Shown here one piece after another: positions 55,308 to 64,000 of a stretch of DNA of 64,000 bases (position 1 is the stretch's first letter; every line of letters starts with the position of its first letter). The notes under the pieces were generated by a model. It saw only the letters and a list, made by a program, of their open reading frames with translations. It did not search any database and was not told where the DNA came from. The DNA lies in contig NZ_UIGI01000001.1 of NCBI RefSeq assembly GCF_900446255.1, positions 894,763 through 958,762 of the forward strand, read 5' to 3'. Made by a program: the position numbers and the translations under genes. Origin of the DNA: Buttiauxella agrestis (lineage in GTDB: Bacteria; Pseudomonadota; Gammaproteobacteria; Enterobacterales; Enterobacteriaceae).

Positions 55308-56639
55308 CTATGCTAAATCTGCCATCAACACTTTTGAACGGCGCTGATAGTTGTACATCTCTTTTTTGCTTTCCGGCAGCAGTTCGACATCCACTGGCAT
55401 AAACCCGCGTTCCTGGAACCAGTGAATACTGCGGGTTGTTAGCACGAACAACTTGCTTAACCCCATTTGCCGCGCTTGCGTGGCAATGCGTTGCAGCAAT
55501 ACTTCACCGCGTGATGAACTGCGGTAATCCGGATGAACCGCAACACACGCCATTTCACCAATCCCTTCTTCCTGGAATGGATACAGCGCCGCACAAGCGA
55601 TAGTCAGGTTATCGCGTTGGATGATGGTGAACTTGTCGATCTCCATTTCCAGTTGTTCACGCGAGCGGCGCACCAGAATGCCTTGCTGCTCCAGCGGGCG
55701 AATCAACTCCAGAATGCCGCCGATATCATTAATAGTGGCGCGACGAATTTGTTCCGCACTCTCCATCACGATTTGTGTCCCGATACCATCGCGTGAGAAG
55801 AGTTCTTGCAACAGCGCCCCGTCTTCCTGATAGCTAATTAAGTGGCTACGGCGCACGCCGCTGCGGCAGGCTTTCACCGCGCCACGCAGAAAACGCACGG
55901 TGCCAGAGTGGTAATCACCCGCTTCTTCCAGCTCTTCAATGCGTTTTTGTGCATCATTGGGGAACAGTTCTGAAACGATATTGCCGTTGTCGTCGATAAC
56001 GCCCTGAGAAGAACAGAAGCCGATCATCTTCTCGGCCTTTAGTTTGACCGCCAGTTGCGTGGCAATCTCTTCAGACGTGAGGTTGAAGCTTTCGCCAGTG
56101 ACGGAAACCGCCACCGGGCCCATCAATACAATTGCACCGTTATCAAGCTGACGATGAATGGCTTCTTCGTCGATGCGACGCACGCGCCCGCTGTGGCAAT
56201 AATCCACGCCGTCGTCCACGCCAAGAGGCTGAGCGATAATAAAATTACCGCTAACGACATTGATGTGTGCACCTTGCAACGGCGTGTTGCCGAGGCTCAT
56301 GGACAAACGCGCTGTGATATCTAACTGCAACAAACCGGCGGCCTGTTTGACCAGTTCCAGCGTTTTGGCATCGGTGACGCGCGTATGTTTGTGATAGATA
56401 GGCTCATGATTATGCGAAGCCAGATTGGCATCAATCTGTGGACGCGCGCCGTAGACCACCACCAGACGAATTCCCAGGCTGTGCAACAGCCCAATATCGC
56501 TAACGATACTGGAAAAGTTCTCGTGTTCAATGGCTTCGCCGCCAAGCATAATGACAAACGTTTTTCCCCGATGGGCATTTATATAGGGGACAGAATGGCG
56601 GAATCCCTGTACCAGTTCGGTTCTACGTTCCTTCACCAC
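55308..56639 (-). CDS. argA: N-acetylglutamate synthase ArgA
   Basis: First step of arginine synthesis: acetylates glutamate with acetyl-CoA; inhibited by arginine in E. coli. The 443 residues join an amino-acid-kinase-like domain (about 25-290; [35 protein letters not shown]) to a C-terminal GNAT domain ([17 protein letters not shown]). It is divergent from amiC; tandem ARG boxes overlap its promoter. Confidence 0.97.
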   Translation of the reverse strand: MVKERRTELVQGFRHSVPYINAHRGKTFVIMLGGEAIEHENFSSIVSDIGLLHSLGIRLVVVYGARPQIDANLASHNHEPIYHKHTRVTDAKTLELVKQAAGLLQLDITARLSMSLGNTPLQGAHINVVSGNFIIAQPLGVDDGVDYCHSGRVRRIDEEAIHRQLDNGAIVLMGPVAVSVTGESFNLTSEEIATQLAVKLKAEKMIGFCSSQGVIDDNGNIVSELFPNDAQKRIEELEEAGDYHSGTVRFLRGAVKACRSGVRRSHLISYQEDGALLQELFSRDGIGTQIVMESAEQIRRATINDIGGILELIRPLEQQGILVRRSREQLEMEIDKFTIIQRDNLTIACAALYPFQEEGIGEMACVAVHPDYRSSSRGEVLLQRIATQARQMGLSKLFVLTTRSIHWFQERGFMPVDVELLPESKKEMYNYQRRSKVLMADLA

Positions 56640-56650
56640 GGCAAGCCCTC

Positions 56651-56689
56651 ACTGCATGATTATTCGTAATTTCTGTATTTTTATTCTTT
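56651..56689 (-). promoter_or_regulatory. Tandem ARG boxes (ArgR operator) of argA
   Basis: Two 18-base boxes, 56651-56668 (core TGCATGATTATTCG) and 56672-56689 (core TGTATTTTTATTCT), approximate TGAAT-n4-ATTCA. They are separated by three bases, the spacing typical of ArgR operators. They start 12 bases upstream of the argA codon. Confidence 0.7.
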
Positions 56690-56873
56690 TATTGCCTCAG
56701 GCGCAAGCAGCAATTGCCACAAAGCAGAAATTTCTGCATCCACGTAGCCAGGTGCTTGATTGCGAATGTTTACCCTTTAAAGGGTGACAGCCCGAGTGTG
56801 TTTCGCTAAAGTTTTCGGCTCAAAAAATAAAATTGGTTATTTGTTTCACGGAAACACACCGCTCAGGAGAGCT

Positions 56874-58130
56874 ATGTCAGATTCCCGTTCATTAATTAGT
56901 CGTCGCCGCTTATTGCAGGGCGCAGGCGCTATGTGGCTACTGAGTGTCAGCCAGGTTGGCTTTGCTGCCTCAAGCCTGGTGGTTGCGGTGCGCGTCTGGC
57001 CCGCTTCGTCATACACTCGTGTCACGCTGGAATCGAACAAGCAGCTAAAGTATAAGCAGTTTGCATTGAGCAACCCCGATCGCGTGGTTGTCGACATAGA
57101 AGGTGTGAATTTAAATTCAGTTTTGAAAGGAATTGGCGGCCAGATTCGTGGCGACGATCCTTTCATCAAGTCAGCACGTGTTGGGCAGTTTGATCCACAA
57201 ACGGTGCGCATGGTTTTTGAACTCAAGCAGAATGTGACTCCGCATCTTTTTGCGCTGGCACCGGTTGCTGAATTTAAAGAACGCCTGGTCATGGATTTGT
57301 ATCCGGCCAATATGAACAGCGAGCAGGATCCTCTTTTGGCGCTGCTCGAAGATTACAATAACGGCAAGCTGGATAAGGATACGCCTCCGTCTCCGGAGCA
57401 AGGGCCGCAGCCCGGCAAGGCAGGGCGTGACAGGCCAATTGTTATCATGCTCGATCCCGGCCACGGCGGGGAAGATCCCGGAGCCATTGGGCCAAATAAA
57501 ACGCGTGAAAAAGACATCGTGCTCAAAATTGCACGCCGCCTGAAAGCGTTGATTGATAAAGAAGCGAATATGAAAGCCTACATGACGCGCAATGAGGATG
57601 TGTTTATCCCGTTAAAAGTCAGGGTGGCAAAAGCGCAGAAGCAGCGTGCGGATCTTTTTGTTTCTATTCATGCGGATGCGTTTACGTCCGGAGCCGCTCG
57701 CGGATCGTCAGTATTTGCACTCTCAACCAAAGGTGCCACCAGTACGGCAGCAAAATTCCTCGCCCAAACGCAGAACGCCGCCGACTTAATTGGTGGAGTG
57801 AGTAAGAGTGGCGACAGATATCTCGACCATACGATGTTCGATATGGTGCAGTCGCTGACGATTAACGACAGTCTTAAATTTGGTAAAGAAGTGCTGGCCA
57901 GATTAGGCAAAGTGAACAAGCTGCATAAAAATAGCGTCGATCAGGCTGGATTCGCGGTACTGAAAGCCCCGGATATTCCCTCTATTCTGGTCGAGACCGC
58001 GTTTCTGAGTAATGTTGAGGAAGAGCGCAAGCTACGTACTGCGACGTTCCAGCAGGAAGTGGCGGAGTCTATTCTGGCAGGCATCAAGGCGTATTTTGCG
58101 GATAGCTCGCGGCTGGCGCGGCGCGGATAA
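56874..58130 (+). CDS. amiC: N-acetylmuramoyl-L-alanine amidase AmiC
   Basis: Periplasmic zinc amidase that splits septal peptidoglycan during cell separation; activated by NlpD in E. coli. The 418 residues begin with a Tat signal ([13 protein letters not shown], cleavage near GFA). An AMIN septum-targeting domain (about 35-140) follows, then a linker and an Amidase_3 catalytic domain with [18 protein letters not shown] and LVETAFLSN. The start at 56874 follows AGGAGAG; longer in-frame codons upstream are not conserved. Confidence 0.96.
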   Translation: MSDSRSLISRRRLLQGAGAMWLLSVSQVGFAASSLVVAVRVWPASSYTRVTLESNKQLKYKQFALSNPDRVVVDIEGVNLNSVLKGIGGQIRGDDPFIKSARVGQFDPQTVRMVFELKQNVTPHLFALAPVAEFKERLVMDLYPANMNSEQDPLLALLEDYNNGKLDKDTPPSPEQGPQPGKAGRDRPIVIMLDPGHGGEDPGAIGPNKTREKDIVLKIARRLKALIDKEANMKAYMTRNEDVFIPLKVRVAKAQKQRADLFVSIHADAFTSGAARGSSVFALSTKGATSTAAKFLAQTQNAADLIGGVSKSGDRYLDHTMFDMVQSLTINDSLKFGKEVLARLGKVNKLHKNSVDQAGFAVLKAPDIPSILVETAFLSNVEEERKLRTATFQQEVAESILAGIKAYFADSSRLARRG

Positions 58131-58133
58131 TAC

Positions 58134-58206
58134 TTTGTCGGATGGCGCTTACGCTTATCCGACCTACAACGGCATTTCGTAGAGTGGATAAGCGTAAGCG
58201 TCATCC
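58134..58206. repeat. Inverted pair of REP elements (BIME)
   Basis: Two REP units face each other after amiC. The first contains GTCGGATGGCGCTTACGC and CTTATCCGAC, the second GTGGATAAGCGTAAGCGTC and ATCCAC. Same family as the copy at 4542. The position between amiC and the tRNA terminator is typical. Confidence 0.82.
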
Positions 58207-58231
58207 ACCAAATAACCCAAATTTCAGATAC

Positions 58232-58259
58232 AAAAAAAGCACTCCTGAGAGTGCTTTAA
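58232..58259 (-). terminator. Terminator of the initiator tRNA operon
   Basis: On the minus strand AAAGCACTCTC/GAGTGCTTT ends in TTTTTTT directly after the third tRNA. Confidence 0.88.
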
Positions 58260-58263
58260 ATGT

Positions 58264-58340
<77 letters not shown>

Positions 58341-58402
58341 TCCGTAAACTTCTTTGTTACCCAAATGACTTTCATCATTGCGCGAATACTCAGCGACTTA
58401 GT

Positions 58403-58479
<77 letters not shown>

Positions 58480-58548
58480 TCCGTATAACTATTTACTACT
58501 CACTGCTAGTGATTTTCATCACCGCGCTAAACTCAGCGACTTTTTAAT

Positions 58549-58625
<77 letters not shown>

Positions 58626-58638
58626 TCCGTGGAAGCGC

Positions 58639-58666
58639 ACTATACTCTGCTCGGCTTTTGATGCAA
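58639..58666 (-). promoter_or_regulatory. Promoter of the initiator tRNA operon
   Basis: On the minus strand TTGCAT, a 16-base spacer and TATAGT are followed by the GC-rich discriminator GCGC. This is typical of stringently controlled tRNA promoters. The rest of the gap to mltA (58667-58832) holds the mltA promoter and no gene. Confidence 0.75.
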
Positions 58667-58832
58667 CCCTTTTTTTAAAAAATACCCGATTTGTCTCATC
58701 TAACTGATAATAATTTAATTTAAGTACAAATAACGAACACATCTGGGCTGCGCAAGGCGCAACACGTTTAAATCTTGCAGCGTGTTTGCTATCTTCGCGT
58801 GGGATAAAGCGGCGTAACCGGGCGAGGAAGTA

Positions 58833-59933
58833 ATGATAGGACGTTGGACGAAGTACATTGTAACTGGGGTAGTGGTTGCCATTCTGGCGGGCTGCTCCTC
58901 AAAACCGACAGATAAAGGTCAGCAATATAAAGACGGGAAGTTTACCCAGCCTTTCTCCCTCGTAAACCAACCGGATGCGGTGGGAGCACCCATTAACGGT
59001 GGTGACTTTGCTGAGCAAGTTAACCAGATTCGTTCTGCTTCTCCTCGCCTCTATAATAGTAAGAGCGATGTTTACGGTGCCGTTCAACAGTGGCTGCATG
59101 CCGGTGGCGATACCAGCAAGCTAAGTCAGTACGGTCTTGATGCCTGGCAAATGGAAGGTGCTGACAACTACGGCAACGTGCAATTCACCGGCTACTACAC
59201 GCCAGTTGTACAGGCGCGTTATACCCGCCAGGGCGAGTTCCAGTATCCAATCTACCGTATGCCACCAAAACGCGGCCGTCTGCCGTCTCGTGCGGAGATT
59301 TACCGGGGTGGGTTGAGCGACAGCTACATTATTGCTTACAGCAACTCCTTAATGGATAACTTCATTATGGATGTGCAGGGCAGCGGCTATATCGATTTCG
59401 GCGACGGGCAGCCACTAACCTTCTTCGGATATTCGGGCAAAAATGGCCACGCTTACCGCAGTATCGGCAAAGTGCTTATCGATCGTGGCGAAGTAAAGAA
59501 AGAAGATATGTCGATGCAGGCGATTCGCCATTGGGGGGAAACGCACAGCCAGGCTGAAGTGCAGGAGCTGCTCGAACAGAATCCATCGTTCGTCTTCTTT
59601 AAACCTGCAAGCTTCGCGCCGGTGAAAGGAGCGAGTGCGGTGCCGTTGGTTGGTCGTGCGTCGGTTGCGTCTGATCGTTCAATTATTCCGGCGGGCACCA
59701 CTATTCTTGCGGAAGTGCCGTTACTTGATAACAACGGTAAATTCAGTGGGCAATATGAATTACGCGTGATGGTGGCGCTGGATGTTGGCGGTGCGATTAA
59801 AGGTCAGCACTTTGATATTTACCAGGGCATCGGGGCTGACGCCGGGCATCGCGCAGGTTGGTACAATCACTATGGTCGCGTTTGGGTGCTGAAAAATGCG
59901 CCGGGCACGACCAACAGCGTATTCACGGGTTAA
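58833..59933 (+). CDS. mltA: Membrane-bound lytic transglycosylase A, MltA
   Basis: Outer-membrane lipoprotein that cleaves peptidoglycan glycan strands, forming 1,6-anhydro ends. The 366-residue precursor has the lipobox LAGC (Cys21). The MltA domain includes FTGYYTPVVQARY, IYRMPPKRGRLPSR and GYSGKNGHAYRS. A 3D barrel part holds the catalytic Asp in VALDVGGAIKGQHFDIYQG. E. coli MltA is about 365 residues. Confidence 0.96.
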   Translation: MIGRWTKYIVTGVVVAILAGCSSKPTDKGQQYKDGKFTQPFSLVNQPDAVGAPINGGDFAEQVNQIRSASPRLYNSKSDVYGAVQQWLHAGGDTSKLSQYGLDAWQMEGADNYGNVQFTGYYTPVVQARYTRQGEFQYPIYRMPPKRGRLPSRAEIYRGGLSDSYIIAYSNSLMDNFIMDVQGSGYIDFGDGQPLTFFGYSGKNGHAYRSIGKVLIDRGEVKKEDMSMQAIRHWGETHSQAEVQELLEQNPSFVFFKPASFAPVKGASAVPLVGRASVASDRSIIPAGTTILAEVPLLDNNGKFSGQYELRVMVALDVGGAIKGQHFDIYQGIGADAGHRAGWYNHYGRVWVLKNAPGTTNSVFTG

Positions 59934-59944
59934 TCTTCCCGCAG

Positions 59945-59966
59945 ACGGGCTGTATAATCAGCCCGT
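59945..59966 (+). promoter_or_regulatory. Inverted repeat enclosing TATAAT before tcdA
   Basis: ACGGGCTG and CAGCCCGT are perfect arms around exactly TATAAT. This looks like a -10 box in the loop of a palindrome, 12 bases after mltA. It may be the tcdA promoter, the mltA terminator stem (no T-run) or an operator. Confidence 0.45.
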
Positions 59967-60014
59967 CATCTATATCTGCAATAACACCCGCAAAGATTTT
60001 CCGAGGATAACGTA

Positions 60015-60827
60015 ATGTCTGTAGTTTTGACCGATGCCTGGCTGCAACGCTTTGGCGGCACGGCCCGTTTGTATGGCCGTGATGCTCTGCAACTGTTTGC
60101 TGATGCGCATGTTTGCGTAATTGGCATTGGGGGCGTTGGCTCATGGGCCGCAGAGGCGCTGGCTCGTACCGGTATCGGCGCGATTACGCTTATCGACATG
60201 GATGATGTGTGTGTCACTAACACTAACCGCCAGATTCATGCCTTGCGGGACACTGTCGGCCAGGCCAAAACCGAAGTGATGGCGGCGCGCATTCGTGAAA
60301 TTAACCCGGAATGCCGCGTCACGGTGGTGGATGATTTTATCACTGCTGAAAACACCGCCCAGTTGCTTAATCAGGGTTTTAGTTATGTGATTGACGCCAT
60401 CGACAGCGTGCGCCCTAAAGCCGCACTGATCGCGTATTGCCGTCGTTATAAGATCCCATTAGTGACAACCGGCGGGGCGGGCGGGCAGATCGATCCTACG
60501 CAAATTCAGGTTTCCGATCTGGCGAAAACGATTCAGGATCCGCTGGCGGCAAAACTGCGTGAAAGATTAAAAAGCGATTTTGGCGTGGTGAAGAACAGTA
60601 AAGGCAAGCTGGGGATCGATTGTGTGTTTTCCACCGAAGCACTGGTTTACCCGCAGGCTGATGGTTCGGTCTGCGCAATGAAAAGTACGGCTGATGGCCC
60701 GAAACGTATGGATTGCGCCTCTGGATTTGGTGCGGCAACCATGGTCACCGCCAGCTTTGGTTTTGTGGCGGTATCCCATGTTTTAAAGAAAATGATGGCG
60801 AAAGCGGCGCGAATTCAGACTGCCTGA
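60015..60827 (+). CDS. tcdA: tRNA threonylcarbamoyladenosine dehydratase TcdA (CsdL)
   Basis: ATP-dependent enzyme that cyclises t6A37 of tRNA to ct6A. The 270-residue E1/ThiF-like protein has the nucleotide loop [31 protein letters not shown] and [11 protein letters not shown]. Works with the CsdA-CsdE sulfur system encoded next to it. Its last 13 bases overlap the convergent csdE. Confidence 0.95.
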   Translation: MSVVLTDAWLQRFGGTARLYGRDALQLFADAHVCVIGIGGVGSWAAEALARTGIGAITLIDMDDVCVTNTNRQIHALRDTVGQAKTEVMAARIREINPECRVTVVDDFITAENTAQLLNQGFSYVIDAIDSVRPKAALIAYCRRYKIPLVTTGGAGGQIDPTQIQVSDLAKTIQDPLAAKLRERLKSDFGVVKNSKGKLGIDCVFSTEALVYPQADGSVCAMKSTADGPKRMDCASGFGAATMVTASFGFVAVSHVLKKMMAKAARIQTA

Positions 60828-61258
60828 GCCGCAACGTGCACGGCTTGCGCTAATGCTGCCAGTCCGCTGCTGCGAGACGCGCTTAATTGGTTACGCAGCC
60901 CTAAATCGTCAAACAGTGCGAGTGGGTCTTCATTCAGCAACTGTTCAGCTGTTTTCCCTTCAATGGCGGTGAGCAACACCGCCAGCAAACCCCGAACGAT
61001 TCGCCCTTCGCTGTCACCATAAAAATGCAGCGTGCCATTCGCCTGAAGAGAATGCCCTAACCAGACGCGGTTTTCACACCCGGCAATTTCGATATTTTCC
61101 TGCTTTAAATCAGCAGGCAGCGCCGGAAGCTGCTTCCCTAAAAGAATCAGCTGGCGGTATTTATCTTCCCATTGCTGCAATGGCGCAAACGTAGAACGCA
61201 GGTTATCGGCGGTAATTGAAGTGCCAAAAGGGTGACCGGCTAAAAATCCACTTGTCAT
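60815..61258 (-). CDS. csdE: Cysteine desulfurase sulfur acceptor CsdE
   Basis: SufE-like protein of 147 residues that accepts persulfide sulfur from CsdA on Cys61 (EIAGC), at E. coli numbering. [14 protein letters not shown] and the [16 protein letters not shown] helix are typical. Its ATG directly abuts the csdA stop codon, giving translational coupling. Confidence 0.95.
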   Translation of the reverse strand: MTSGFLAGHPFGTSITADNLRSTFAPLQQWEDKYRQLILLGKQLPALPADLKQENIEIAGCENRVWLGHSLQANGTLHFYGDSEGRIVRGLLAVLLTAIEGKTAEQLLNEDPLALFDDLGLRNQLSASRSSGLAALAQAVHVAAQAV

Positions 61259-62464
61259 TTAATCCCCCAGAATTTCCAGTGCATTGTCGATGGCTTTAAT
61301 CAGGGCATCGACGTCGCTTTGTGTATTGTATGGCGCAAATGAAGCACGCAAAGTGCCGCTGACACCTAACGCGGCGAGCAACGGTTGCGCACAGTGCTGC
61401 CCGGCGCGCAGCGATATTCCGGCTTCGGCCAGCAACGTCACCATATCGTTATGGTGAATATCGGCGAAATCGAATGCTAACAGGCTTGAGTCCTGGCAGC
61501 GGAAACTGCGAAAACCAGGGCGTTTCGCCAGCTCGGCTTCTGCAAGTGTTGCAAGCCCACGGCTATAAGCCTCAGCTTCTTGTAAATCAACAGAGTCCAG
61601 CCACTCAAGAGCGGCACTCAGGCCAATCACACCCGCGACGTTTGGCGTACCGGCTTCAAAACGATACGGCACTGGCTGAGTTTTGAATCCTTCAAACGAG
61701 ACATGAGTGATCATCTTGCCGCCGCCAAGCCACGGCGACATCTCTTCGAGCAACTCAGTTTTACCGTACAGCGCACCGATGCCGGTCGGGCCGTAAAGTT
61801 TGTGTGCCGAGAAGGCGTAAAAATCGATATCCAGTGCTTGTATATCCGGTGGGCAATGGACCACACCTTGTGCACCATCAACCATAACCACCGCGCCCGC
61901 TGCATGAGCAAGCGTAATCGCTTTTTCCAGATTCGGGCAGCCGCCTGTGACGTTAGACATTTGGCCTAACGCCAGAATTTTTGTGCGCGCGTTAAGAAGC
62001 TCAGGGAGTTTGCTTAAATCTGCGAGGTAATCTTTGCCCAGCGGCAATTTTACAATCTTCGCGCCAGTCTGCTCTGCGACCATTAACCACGGCACAAAGT
62101 TTGCGTGATGTTCTGCTTCGCTAACGATAATTTCGTCGCCGGGTTGTAGACGCGGACGGGCATAACATTGCGCCACGAGGTTAATGGCTTCAGTGGTGCC
62201 ACGCGTCCAGACAATATCTTTAGCGCATGGCGCGTTAAGCAAACCAGCCACGCTATCGCGAGCGGCTTCATATCGTTCTGTCAGGCGTTGGGCTTCGGCA
62301 AATTGACTGCGATGAACATTCCCGGCGCTCAGGCTATAAAACTGCCTGGTGGCTTCAATCACCGCGAGGGGTTTAAGTGTGGTTGCTGCGCTGTCGAGAT
62401 AGACACCGGCATCAGCCAGAGCCGGAAACTGGCTGCGAAATTCGGCTGGATTAAATGATTTCAT
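61259..62464 (-). CDS. csdA: Cysteine desulfurase CsdA
   Basis: PLP enzyme that takes sulfur (or selenium) from cysteine and passes it to CsdE. The 401 residues contain SAHKLYGPTG with the PLP Lys, AEHHANFVPW, DGAQG and the reactive Cys in RAGQHCAQPLL. The start at 62464 follows AGGAAAATC; codons upstream (MDTRKI) are not conserved. Confidence 0.95.
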   Translation of the reverse strand: MKSFNPAEFRSQFPALADAGVYLDSAATTLKPLAVIEATRQFYSLSAGNVHRSQFAEAQRLTERYEAARDSVAGLLNAPCAKDIVWTRGTTEAINLVAQCYARPRLQPGDEIIVSEAEHHANFVPWLMVAEQTGAKIVKLPLGKDYLADLSKLPELLNARTKILALGQMSNVTGGCPNLEKAITLAHAAGAVVMVDGAQGVVHCPPDIQALDIDFYAFSAHKLYGPTGIGALYGKTELLEEMSPWLGGGKMITHVSFEGFKTQPVPYRFEAGTPNVAGVIGLSAALEWLDSVDLQEAEAYSRGLATLAEAELAKRPGFRSFRCQDSSLLAFDFADIHHNDMVTLLAEAGISLRAGQHCAQPLLAALGVSGTLRASFAPYNTQSDVDALIKAIDNALEILGD

Positions 62465-62658
62465 GATTTTCCTCGTATCCAATGCCGCCGATCGTCGCGC
62501 ATTTGTCTTAATCGCACAAGGAATACGTAACCTTCGGAATAGTCTGCTTAATCTGGCAAAGTCCGAAAAGACGGTTATGCTAATTAATGTTAGGTGAATC
62601 TTTCACCGTGTTTATTTTGAAGTACAAATCAGCATTAAACGCTACTAAGGAGAAGAAT

Positions 62659-62886
62659 ATGAACAAGGCAGCCGCAGCAGTATTAGCAGGTGTTATGGTT
62701 TTTGGTCTTTCAGCATGTTCAGGCCCTAATTACGTGATGCACACTAACGATGGTCGGACTATCGTAGCCGATGGCAAACCGCAAACCGATGAAGATACAG
62801 GGATGATTCAGTACAAAGACGCTAATGGGAATAAACAGCAGATTAACCGTACTGACGTGAAAGAGATGGTTGAGTTAGATAAGTAA
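62659..62886 (+). CDS. ygdI: Lipoprotein YgdI (DUF903)
   Basis: Predicted 75-residue lipoprotein with lipobox LSAC and mature SGPNYVMHTNDGRTIVADGK, nearly the same as E. coli YgdI. It is a paralogue of YgdR at 34358-34576. The start at 62659 follows AAGGAG; the longer frame from 62587 is not conserved. Function unknown. Its stop lies nine bases before the GcvB terminator, in convergent orientation. Confidence 0.93.
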   Translation: MNKAAAAVLAGVMVFGLSACSGPNYVMHTNDGRTIVADGKPQTDEDTGMIQYKDANGNKQQINRTDVKEMVELDK

Positions 62887-62895
62887 ATTTAGAGC

Positions 62896-63101
62896 AAAAA
62901 AAAGCACCGCAATTTGCGGTGCTACATTAATCACTATGGACAGACAGGGTAAATGTACAGGAAGTGAAAAAGGGGTAGCTAAGCTACCGGGGTCTGGAAT
63001 GCCAGACCAATTGCAAACACAACAACACAACATCACAACCGTAAGCCAAAAGCCCTCCGAAACACGCATTTCAGATAACTTTTCGTTCCGGCTCAGGAAG
63101 T
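62896..63101 (-). ncRNA. gcvB: Small RNA GcvB
   Basis: Hfq-dependent 206-base sRNA that represses many amino-acid and peptide uptake mRNAs. The 5' end ACTTCCTGAGCCGGAACG, the G/U-rich seed region R1 (TGTGATGTTGTGTTGTTGTG), the GGTAGCTTAGCTACC stem and the terminator GCACCGCAAATTGCGGTGC with T8 are all visible. It is divergent from gcvA, as in E. coli, where GcvA and GcvR control it. Confidence 0.97.
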
Positions 63102-63107
63102 GACGCC

Positions 63108-63136
63108 ACTATAGGTATTTGCTGGTGCATCCTCAA
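63108..63136 (-). promoter_or_regulatory. Promoter of gcvB
   Basis: On the minus strand TTGAGG, a 17-base spacer and TATAGT place the start seven bases before the GcvB 5' end. The 128-base gcvB-gcvA gap should also hold GcvA sites; I do not define them. Confidence 0.7.
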
Positions 63137-63229
63137 CGGACAATTTATAATGGCTCAGATAAAAAAAACTAATAGGTTAACTAAGTTCACCTGTTTGTTA
63201 ATAGACTTTAACATTTAAGCCAATCAACT

Positions 63230-64000
63230 ATGTCCAAGCGTTTGCCACCTTTAAATGCCTTACGGGTATTTGACGCCGCTGCTCGTCACCTGAGTTTTAC
63301 TAAAGCGGCCGATGAACTGTTCGTGACTCAGGCCGCCGTCAGCCACCAGATTAAGTCGCTGGAAGATTTCCTCGGCCTTAAATTGTTCCGCCGTCGGAAC
63401 CGCTCTTTGCTGTTGACTGAAGAGGGGCAGAGTTACTATCTGGACATCAAAGAGATTTTTTCGCAGCTCACCGAAGCCACGCGTAAGCTACAGGCGCGTA
63501 GTGCAAAAGGCGCCTTAACTGTTAGTCTGTTGCCGAGTTTTGCCATTCATTGGCTCGTCCCTCGTCTTACTAGCTTTAATACAGCTTATCCGGGAATCGA
63601 TGTCCGAATTCAGGCGGTTGACCGTCAGGAAGATAAACTTTCGGATGATGTCGACGTTGCGATTTTTTACGGGCGAGGAAACTGGCCTGGCTTGCGTGTG
63701 GAAAAATTATACGCAGAATACTTGCTACCGGTCTGCTCACCAATGCTGTTGACCGGCGAGAAACCGATTAAAACACCTGAAGATTTAGCGCATCATACTT
63801 TATTGCATGATGCGTCTCGTCGTGACTGGCAAACCTACACGCGCCAGTTGGGGGTGAGCCATATTAATGTGCAGCAAGGTCCAATCTTTAGCCACAGCGC
63901 GATGGTGCTCCAGGCTGCTATTCACGGGCAAGGTATTGCGCTGGCAAACAATGTGATGGCGCAATCGGAAATTGAAGCGGGACGTTTAGTTTGCCCGTTT
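63230..64000 (+). CDS. gcvA: Glycine cleavage regulator GcvA (cut by window end)
   Basis: LysR-family regulator of the glycine cleavage operon and gcvB. 257 codons are present of about 305. The N-terminal helix-turn-helix reads LPPLNALRVFDAAARHLSFT and TQAAVSHQIKSLEDFLGLKL. The effector domain begins at about residue 90 (LTVSLLPSFAIHWLVPRL). The frame is open to the last base. It is divergent from gcvB. Confidence 0.95.
   Translation, partial: MSKRLPPLNALRVFDAAARHLSFTKAADELFVTQAAVSHQIKSLEDFLGLKLFRRRNRSLLLTEEGQSYYLDIKEIFSQLTEATRKLQARSAKGALTVSLLPSFAIHWLVPRLTSFNTAYPGIDVRIQAVDRQEDKLSDDVDVAIFYGRGNWPGLRVEKLYAEYLLPVCSPMLLTGEKPIKTPEDLAHHTLLHDASRRDWQTYTRQLGVSHINVQQGPIFSHSAMVLQAAIHGQGIALANNVMAQSEIEAGRLVCPF

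Noticed and set aside
62875-63069. 64-codon open frame on the minus strand after ygdI
   Set aside because: It lies within the sRNA gcvB and reflects its G/T-rich sequence.

Overview
The window is a piece of an enterobacterial chromosome (Enterobacteriaceae, a pectin-using relative of Escherichia coli; Kluyvera- or Buttiauxella-like is a guess). Nearly every backbone gene is recognisable from the E. coli yqeF-to-gcvA stretch and in the same order: yqeF, kduD, ygeA, lysR/lysA, galR, omrB/omrA, aas-lplT, tas, ygdR, ygdQ, mutH, rppH-ptsP, lgt-thyA, ppdAB-ygdB-ppdC, recC-ptrA-recB-recD, argA, amiC, three initiator tRNAs, mltA, tcdA, csdE/csdA, ygdI, gcvB and gcvA (cut by the window end).

Layout. 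Bases 1-2155 hold the end of a chemosensory-type operon (double-receiver GGDEF protein plus two CheW-like couplers), followed by dgcP and the thiolase yqeF. Bases 4500-15800 are a pectin (oligogalacturonide) module: outer-membrane porin KdgM, two oligogalacturonate lyases, KduD, the ABC transporter TogMNAB and KdgF. KdgR-like operators of the form TGAAAC-n3-GTTTCA precede its transcription units, and a FepE-type Wzz gene sits among them. kduI and kdgR are not in the window. Then come ygeA, an MFS exporter and the lysR/lysA pair.

Between lysA and galR, neighbours in E. coli, lies an accessory segment (about 20150-28080). Its first half is a beta-glucoside locus: an AscG-like LacI regulator, a PTS EIIC, a GH1 6-phospho-glycosidase, a UxuR-like GntR regulator and a GNAT gene broken by one nonsense codon. 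Palindromes resembling UxuR/ExuR operators lie upstream of the PTS gene. Its second half is an AT-rich type VI secretion cargo module: an orphan Hcp, a protein with a C-terminal hydrophobic hairpin (candidate pore-forming effector) and two tandem, homologous small membrane proteins (candidate immunity proteins). This module is the best candidate for an undescribed system.

The remaining 35 kb is conserved housekeeping DNA: lysophospholipid salvage (aas-lplT), mismatch repair (mutH), RNA 5'-end processing (rppH), nitrogen PTS (ptsP), lipoprotein maturation (lgt), thymidylate synthesis (thyA), minor pseudopilins, the RecBCD enzyme with protease III, arginine synthesis (argA with tandem ARG boxes), cell-wall hydrolases (amiC, mltA), tRNA modification and cysteine desulfurase (tcdA, csdAE), and the sRNAs OmrA, OmrB and GcvB. 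The mutH-rppH gap carries two perfect DnaA boxes.

All calls rest on reading the sequence and on memory of E. coli relatives; no database search was run.
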